The notes under the pieces are model-generated. The model was not told where the DNA came from, did no database searches, and worked only from the letters and a program-made list of their open reading frames with translations. Below, piece after piece: positions 60,101 to 64,000 of a DNA stretch of 64,000 bases. Origin of the DNA: Chryseobacterium sp. Leaf180 (GTDB lineage Bacteria; Bacteroidota; Bacteroidia; Flavobacteriales; Weeksellaceae); the NCBI RefSeq assembly GCF_001424585.1, contig NZ_LMPJ01000013.1, positions 522 through 64,521 of the forward strand, given 5' to 3'. The translations under genes and the position numbers were made by a program. The stretch's first letter is position 1; each line of letters opens with the position of its first letter.

Positions 60101-62869
60101 ATGATGAAAAAAATCTATCTGTTTCTGCCTTTCATAGCGACAACGTTTTTGTTTGCTCAGAATTCACAGCAGTATTATTCCGGAAATTTTTTAGATAAAC
60201 ACAAGAAACCTAAAGCTTTTCTTAAAGTTTTTAATAAAAATACAGGTGTTTACGAGGAAACCGATGCGGAAGGTTTTGCTATTATTCCTGCACAGGTTTA
60301 CGATACCTTGGTGTGGAATAATGGTAAGAATATTCAGATTGTTTACGGAGTTCAGGAACTGAAATATATTCTGGAAAGCCGTATTCCAAGAAAATCAGTT
60401 GAAGCTGTAAAATCTTTAGATTACGACAGTCTGATTACAAAACCGAAGTCAGATGAGTACAGCATTTCCAAGCCGGATTATTATCTTTCAAAAAACTCTG
60501 ATTCTTACTTTTACAAAATCCGAAAACTGAAACAGAAGAACGGCGATACATTAAAAATAAAAAAGCAGGAACAGAATAAACTCAGCATCAACGGAAGTTT
60601 TAACACTTCTTTTGAGGTAAGAAACCGAAATTCTATTCCACAGACTCAAAACAGATATGTGCAGGGGAGATCTCAGAACGGAAATCTCATCTGGCGGGGT
60701 TCGGAGACCAACGAAATATTCAGCTACGGACCGGATATTTCTACACTTGCCTACAGTTTTCTGCCTTATGATTACGATGTCAACGGTCAGTTAATTCCTG
60801 TTTCAGGAGGAATGAATTCTGCGAAACCGTATGATAATTCTTTGTTTTCTACGACCGTAGGTTTTCACAATCAACTGCAGGTTAATGCTTTCATAAAATC
60901 CGAAGATTACAATGAAAAAGTCCGTCTTTCTTTGGATATGGGACAGCATAAAAATCAAACCTATTTTATCAGTCAGTATGACATCAACAATACATTTAAG
61001 GCTAAACTCAATGCGAATGTTTTGAAATTTAAAATTCAGGCACTTTTTGATTTTGATGAAACAAAAGCCACTAATACCAATCGGGCGGCACTTTTTAACC
61101 GTGCCTACCAGGAATCTCTGTTAACGCCGGTTTCGTTTTCAAATCAGCAGGGAGGTTTTCTTAATAATGGTCAGCAGAGAAGTTACAGCCAGCTGGGCGA
61201 TAATCCGGAATTTCTTTTTGCGCAGAACAACAGGTATAATTTCCTTTCCAATCAGAAAAAGTACAGCTTTAATATTTCCAGAATATTTGATGAATTTAAT
61301 TTTAACATCAATCAGACTTACGAAAATGACAAGTTCAGTAATTTTGATATCTACAAACCTACTACCAACGGTTTTCCAGATGGTTTGATGAATGAAAGGC
61401 TTCAGAAAAATGACCTGTACAATGCCAATATTTCTGCCAATTACTCTTTTGGCGACTATGATTTTAGAAGTACATTCAATCTGAATTTTATTTTAAATGA
61501 AAGAAAATCTGATGTTTTTCACAGTTCGCAAAACCGAAAATACCTTTACCAAAGAAGTTCGCAGGATTATATCTTTAATTACGATCTTAAATTTGATAAC
61601 GGTGATTTTGAATTTGGAGTAAATCTTGGAAACTCATTTTACGTATCAAATACTTCTCTGAATAATAAATTCTGGCTTCCAAAAGCCAATGGCTATCTTC
61701 AGTTCAACAATATTTTCGACTGGAGAGGCACGCGTCTGAAATTTTTTGGTGCTTACACTACACAGAGTTCGGAACCGGATATTACCAGCTCGTTTTCATC
61801 ATACGCAACCACGCAGTTTCTGGCTCAAAACGCAAGTCAGTATTTTCCGGTACGGGAGGTTGAAAGTTATAAAAATATCTCAACGGTCGATATTGCAGAA
61901 TCCAAAGCAGGATTTAATTTCAATATCTACAGCAGATTCAATTTCGGAGCTGAATATTTTTCCAAAAAAATTACAAATGATCTTTTTCCGGTGTTTGAAA
62001 ATGGCAGTTTGTTACTGAAAAATCTCGCAGATCACACGTACAGCGGCGTTGAACTGAATGCTTCTCACGAGAATTTCAGGATCGCAAAAGATTTAACAAT
62101 GACGAACCGTGCTTCATTTTATAAATATCGGGATGTCGTTGATAAGGTTGCTTCAGGATACAATAATCTCGCTGTTGCAGGTTTTCAGGATGTTTACAAG
62201 ACATTGACTGAAGGCGAGGTTTTGGGTGCTGTTGTCGGGAATTATTATGAAACGAATGCTGCCGGAAAAACCCTTATTGATGATTTTGGATTTCCGGTAG
62301 CATCAGACAGCAAAAAAATAATCGCAGATCCTACGCCGGATTTTGTGATGAAATTTACTCATACTTTCAACTATAAAATGTTCACGCTCGACATCAACTG
62401 GGAATGGAAAAAAGGCGGGCAACTTTGGAACGGAACTCAGGCTGTACTCGATTATTACGGTCGATCAAAGACCTCGGGCGATGACAGAAATCTTAAAAAT
62501 TATGTTTTTTCGGGAGTTCATGCGAACGGAACTATTAATCAGACTCCGGTTGATTTCTACGATCCCAATCTATCCGTTTTTGAAAACCGCTGGACGAGAT
62601 ATGGTTACACAGGCGTTGCTGAAAGCTATGTGCAAAATGCAGATTATGTAAGAATCAATTCGGTTTCGCTGGGAGCAAAATTTGATGTCGGAAATTTCAG
62701 ACGAAGTCTGGGAGTTTCTTTGTTTGTTAATAATATCCTGCTGTGGCAGGCCAATTCAGGTGTTGACCCAAGCCAGAATTTTTATGATCTGGACAGCGGT
62801 CGTGGTCTGGATTTTTTCAATCTTCCGTCGTACAAAAGTTTCGGATGCTTGGTTTCATTTCAATTTTAA
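60101..62869 (+). CDS. SusC-like outer-membrane barrel without a plug domain
   Basis: The 922-residue protein (start at 60101 or the next ATG 3 bases on) has a signal peptide (cut after FLFAQ, residue 20), a carboxypeptidase-like domain (about 27-90) and a polar linker to about 160. It then goes directly into the SusC pattern that normally follows the plug (SIPQTQNRYVQGRSQNG, then SYGPDISTLAYSF). No GxxxNQPLVVVDG-type plug segment lies between. A long barrel follows, ending SYKSFGCLVSFQF. The missing plug is unusual. The plug-bearing fusion protein upstream and the MG2 protein downstream are candidates to supply it. Confidence 0.82.
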   Translation: MMKKIYLFLPFIATTFLFAQNSQQYYSGNFLDKHKKPKAFLKVFNKNTGVYEETDAEGFAIIPAQVYDTLVWNNGKNIQIVYGVQELKYILESRIPRKSVEAVKSLDYDSLITKPKSDEYSISKPDYYLSKNSDSYFYKIRKLKQKNGDTLKIKKQEQNKLSINGSFNTSFEVRNRNSIPQTQNRYVQGRSQNGNLIWRGSETNEIFSYGPDISTLAYSFLPYDYDVNGQLIPVSGGMNSAKPYDNSLFSTTVGFHNQLQVNAFIKSEDYNEKVRLSLDMGQHKNQTYFISQYDINNTFKAKLNANVLKFKIQALFDFDETKATNTNRAALFNRAYQESLLTPVSFSNQQGGFLNNGQQRSYSQLGDNPEFLFAQNNRYNFLSNQKKYSFNISRIFDEFNFNINQTYENDKFSNFDIYKPTTNGFPDGLMNERLQKNDLYNANISANYSFGDYDFRSTFNLNFILNERKSDVFHSSQNRKYLYQRSSQDYIFNYDLKFDNGDFEFGVNLGNSFYVSNTSLNNKFWLPKANGYLQFNNIFDWRGTRLKFFGAYTTQSSEPDITSSFSSYATTQFLAQNASQYFPVREVESYKNISTVDIAESKAGFNFNIYSRFNFGAEYFSKKITNDLFPVFENGSLLLKNLADHTYSGVELNASHENFRIAKDLTMTNRASFYKYRDVVDKVASGYNNLAVAGFQDVYKTLTEGEVLGAVVGNYYETNAAGKTLIDDFGFPVASDSKKIIADPTPDFVMKFTHTFNYKMFTLDINWEWKKGGQLWNGTQAVLDYYGRSKTSGDDRNLKNYVFSGVHANGTINQTPVDFYDPNLSVFENRWTRYGYTGVAESYVQNADYVRINSVSLGAKFDVGNFRRSLGVSLFVNNILLWQANSGVDPSQNFYDLDSGRGLDFFNLPSYKSFGCLVSFQF

Positions 62870-62872
62870 ATT

Positions 62873-64000
62873 ATGAAAAGCAGATTTACACTTCATATTT
62901 CCTTTCTGATTCTTTTATTGAGCTTTCAATTGAATGCTCAGCAGAAATTCAGCGACTTCAAAAAAGAAAAAACGTACATTCAGACCAATCATGTTTTTTA
63001 CAAACCTGGTGAGGAAATGTATTTTAAAATATATGTCGTTCAGGCTGAGAATCAACTTCCTGCAGATCAGTCCATGGTGGTGAATTTTGAGTTGACAGAT
63101 CCCAGCGGAACGGTAGTTAAAAAAGATAAGTACGAAATTACAAACGGTCATGCCGAAGGTTATTATTACTTCGGAAATGACATGAAAGGTGGAATTTACA
63201 AGATCAGAGCCTACACCGACTGGATGCAGAATGAAGCAGGAAAAAATGTATTTGAAAAAGAACTTACACTTCAGAAAATTGTTTCGCCAAGAATTTTAAT
63301 GAAACTTGATTTTCCTAAAAAAGGGTACGGCGCAGGCGATGAGGTTCTGGCTGATTTCTCAATGCGAAGTCTGAGCAATCTTCCGATTCCCTTTTATGAA
63401 GCGGCTTTTACGGTAATGCATCAGGGTGAAAAAATTAATGAAGGCACTTTGATTACCGATAAAGAAGGGAAATATCTGCTGAAATTTAAGCTTCCGGATG
63501 TTTTAAAATCTTCTGATGCTTTGTTGAATATTAAAGTAGACTTTGATGGTTTTACAGAATCAATTTCGAGAAATATTCCGATTGTTTTGAATAATCTGGA
63601 TTTAAAATTCATGCCTGAGGGCGGAACCTTCATCAACGGAATTGAGCAGAATGTTGCTTTTAAAGTTTTGGATGAATTTGAAAAACCGGTAGATGCAGTT
63701 TTGGGAATTTACAATCAGAATCATCAGAAAATAACGGAAGTTTCAACCTTTAATTTTGGGATGGGAAGTTTTGTTTTTACTCCAAAAAAAGGAGAAATTT
63801 ATTATGCAAAAGTTTTGAAACCGGAAAATATCGTTCAGATTTATCCATTACCGACAGCGAAAAATGATGGAATTGTTTTAAATCTTAAAAAAGAAAATCA
63901 AATCATCAGCTTAAGCATCAATTCAACTTCAGAAAGAAATGTTTTAATCTCAGGAAATTTTCGTGAGAAGGAGGTTTATTCTAAAAATTTAAGTTTAAAA
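62873..64000 (+). CDS. MG2 (alpha-2-macroglobulin-like) exported protein, cut by the window end
   Basis: The frame opens at the ATG at 62873, 3 bases after the barrel stop, and is still open at 64000 (376 codons). It has a signal peptide (HISFLILLLSFQLNAQ), then the MG2 start KTYIQTNHVFYKPGEEMYFK, and beta-rich repeats (GGIYKIRAYTDWMQNEAGKN, FPKKGYGAGDEVLADFSMRS, FMPEGGTFINGIEQNVAFKV). The fold resembles the macroglobulin domains of protease traps. In Bacteroidetes some long MG2 proteins also carry a plug-like domain in the part not seen here, so it may complete the barrel upstream. It is co-transcribed with the barrel. Confidence 0.8.
   Translation, partial: MKSRFTLHISFLILLLSFQLNAQQKFSDFKKEKTYIQTNHVFYKPGEEMYFKIYVVQAENQLPADQSMVVNFELTDPSGTVVKKDKYEITNGHAEGYYYFGNDMKGGIYKIRAYTDWMQNEAGKNVFEKELTLQKIVSPRILMKLDFPKKGYGAGDEVLADFSMRSLSNLPIPFYEAAFTVMHQGEKINEGTLITDKEGKYLLKFKLPDVLKSSDALLNIKVDFDGFTESISRNIPIVLNNLDLKFMPEGGTFINGIEQNVAFKVLDEFEKPVDAVLGIYNQNHQKITEVSTFNFGMGSFVFTPKKGEIYYAKVLKPENIVQIYPLPTAKNDGIVLNLKKENQIISLSINSTSERNVLISGNFREKEVYSKNLSLK

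Noticed and set aside
1..64000. CRISPR arrays, rRNA, tRNA, transposases and integrases
   Set aside because: No regularly spaced repeats, no cloverleaf-like sequence and no transposase or integrase motifs were seen on reading the whole window; small RNA genes could still be missed.

Overview
The window looks like a chromosomal segment of a flavobacterium of the Weeksellaceae, most like Chryseobacterium. This is inferred from low G+C, many MKK-type signal peptides, TonB/SusC-type receptors with carboxypeptidase-like N-terminal domains, thrombospondin type 3 repeats, DUF4249 and DUF3817 proteins, DEAD-box helicases of the local type, and promoters with the Bacteroidetes TTG / TANNTTTG pattern instead of E. 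coli boxes. Shine-Dalgarno sequences are rare. I see no rRNA, tRNA, CRISPR array, prophage or intact insertion sequence.

Layout. 1-11 kb: a truncated secreted-protein gene, a degraded reading frame, two outer-membrane receptors (766-2844 and 6290-8677), a PepSY-like protein, an NmrA/SnoaL pair divergent from an HxlR regulator, and a two-component system divergent from the second receptor. 11-19 kb: a soluble three-PAS kinase, an orphan MreB, a frameshifted pseudogene (15342-15753), a TPR lipoprotein kinase with its response regulator, and a DUF3817 protein. 19-22.5 kb: a three-gene secreted-protein operon with calcium-binding repeats. 23-28.5 kb: two Crp/Fnr genes, each broken by an in-frame TGA, around a GAF/PAS kinase, then stress-type small genes. 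Two promoters here share a TGA-N6-TCA box at the same distance from the -7 element. 28.6-34 kb: a ROK kinase and cupin pair, a SemiSWEET, and an ergothioneine-type operon egtD-egtB followed by a MalY/PatB-type C-S lyase. 34-42 kb: a TonB receptor with DUF4249 lipoprotein, an exported helix-hairpin-helix repeat protein, MerR, SMP-30 and a DEAD-box helicase. 42-55 kb: mostly housekeeping genes (S9 peptidase, deoxyinosine glycosylase, AIM24, queA, rlmN, polyprenyl synthase, a fused alpha/beta 2-oxoacid dehydrogenase E1) and a decayed four-helix-bundle gene. 55-64 kb: an HxlR/old-yellow-enzyme divergent pair with palindromic operators, then a cell-envelope cluster: ECF sigma factor, an inner-membrane anchored protein carrying a SusC-type plug and a von Willebrand A domain, a SusC-like barrel without a plug, and the start of an MG2 (alpha-2-macroglobulin-like) protein cut by the window edge.

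The three most unusual items are the split plug/barrel envelope cluster (56.9-64 kb), the ergothioneine operon with a C-S lyase in the place of EgtE (30.2-33.9 kb), and the matched Crp/Fnr-type promoters beside two nonsense-interrupted Crp/Fnr genes (22.9-27.3 kb). All functions are inferred from sequence reading; no database search was run.
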